NCBI GenBank assembly: GCA_937901895.1 | Contig: CALGTD010000031.1 | Span: 1-16,239 of the forward strand | Direction of reading: 5' to 3' | DNA length: 16,239 nt | From: an uncultured Spartobacteria bacterium | GTDB taxonomy: Bacteria > Verrucomicrobiota > Verrucomicrobiia > Chthoniobacterales > JAATET01 | Shown: in pieces, positions 15,836 to 16,239 of the stretch | Position numbering within the stretch: the first letter of the stretch is position 1 | Layout of the letters: each line of letters opens with the position of its first letter | Position numbers and translations under genes: made by a program | Notes under the pieces: model-generated | Told to the model about the DNA's origin: nothing | Database searches by the model: none | Seen by the model: only the letters and a program-made list of their open reading frames with translations

Positions 15836-16239
15836 GATGGAAAATAGGAAGCGGTTTTTGTGTCGGGGCCGCAAGGGAAATTGCGGTTGCTTGCGCCGGA
15901 TGCGTGGAGAATTGCACTCCGACCCGCGTCGGAACGGTTTCAAATCCGATTTCCGCGAGGGGAAGTGCCGGTCCGAGTTGCGTCGAGTGGCGGGATTTCC
16001 GACCTGGAAGGGAGAGTTGCGAACCGGGGGGGGCCGAAGCGGCGTTGCGCGACAGGGGAAGCTATTTCACAGCGATCTGTCATGGTGCGGAGCATTTGGA
16101 TCGTGCCCTTTCCCGATTTCCTCGATTGAGCGGAACCGCGCGCCATTCCAGAAAAGAATCTGCCGCGAGTCAGGCGGATTGGAATGGCTCTTCGCTGAAT
16201 CGAGTGGGTAGTTGGGAGGTGAACTGAATCGAGGCGCCG
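15836..16239. other. Leader and upstream region of acnA, no gene recognised
   Basis: This 404-base stretch runs to the window edge. Open frames exist on both strands, but their products are arginine- and glycine-rich, show no motif and have no ribosome-binding site, so I do not call a gene. The region must contain the acnA promoter (minus strand), although I cannot place it. It also holds a small hairpin, CCGCAA-GGGAAA-TTGCGG (15869-15886), an eight-G run at 16026-16033, and the larger stem-loop at 16143-16187. Confidence 0.6.
16143..16187. other. Bulged 15-bp stem-loop in the region upstream of acnA
   Basis: CCATTCC (16143-16149) pairs with GGAATGG (16181-16187), and AATCTGCC (16157-16164) pairs with GGCGGATT (16173-16180) with one G-T. 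The right side is continuous, and the left has a seven-base A-rich bulge (AGAAAAG). The loop is eight bases. No T-run follows on either strand, so a terminator is not obvious; a structured RNA or the end of an upstream unit is possible. Confidence 0.4.

Noticed and set aside
15836..15943. A longer acnA start adding 36 residues
   Set aside because: The extension is basic and unlike aconitase N-termini, while MSDAFSTVRKF at 15835 fits the usual AcnA beginning.
16026..16033. Eight-G run as a phase-variable tract
   Set aside because: It is not inside a credible coding region or a recognisable promoter spacer, so there is no support for a switching role.
15378..16211. A 277-residue plus-strand frame running from acnA into the upstream gap
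   Set aside because: Most of it lies antisense to acnA, and the remainder shows no conserved sequence or start signal.

Overview
This is an ordinary-looking chromosomal segment from a GC-rich, Gram-negative-type bacterium. Signal peptides, a YceI protein and a likely outer-membrane beta-barrel imply a periplasm. No mobile elements, phage genes, CRISPR arrays, rRNA or tRNA genes were seen. A single-anchor (type B) succinate dehydrogenase, a long SMC with an extra linker, an enlarged AcnA and mostly poor Shine-Dalgarno sequences would fit the Verrucomicrobiota/PVC group. That placement is an inference from general features, not a measured phylogeny.

Left part (1-4317). A minus-strand operon carries the cytochrome b membrane anchor sdhC and then sdhA, which is cut by the window edge; sdhB presumably follows outside. 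Divergent from it is recD2, encoding a stand-alone SF1 helicase. It converges on a small minus-strand Fur/Zur-family repressor gene.

Metal module (3943-5283). The Fur-family gene is divergent from a gene for a secreted, probably outer-membrane, protein with a histidine-rich loop. The 69-bp gap between them holds a striking dyad of two 19-bp arms that match at 17 of 19 positions. Its right arm ends on the A of the start codon of the histidine-rich gene. This is the most interesting part of the window: a likely self-contained metal-responsive regulator and surface-protein pair.

Middle (5299-11579). An M20 metallopeptidase gene (minus) is divergent from smc (plus). smc is followed by a gene for a small two-helix membrane protein and one for a periplasmic YceI-family protein.

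Right part (11645-16239). A soluble PAS histidine kinase gene with no adjacent response regulator converges on acnA (aconitase, minus). The last 404 bases, upstream of acnA, hold no recognisable gene but contain a well-formed bulged stem-loop. The two TCA-cycle loci (sdhCA and acnA) lie at opposite ends of the window and are not co-transcribed.
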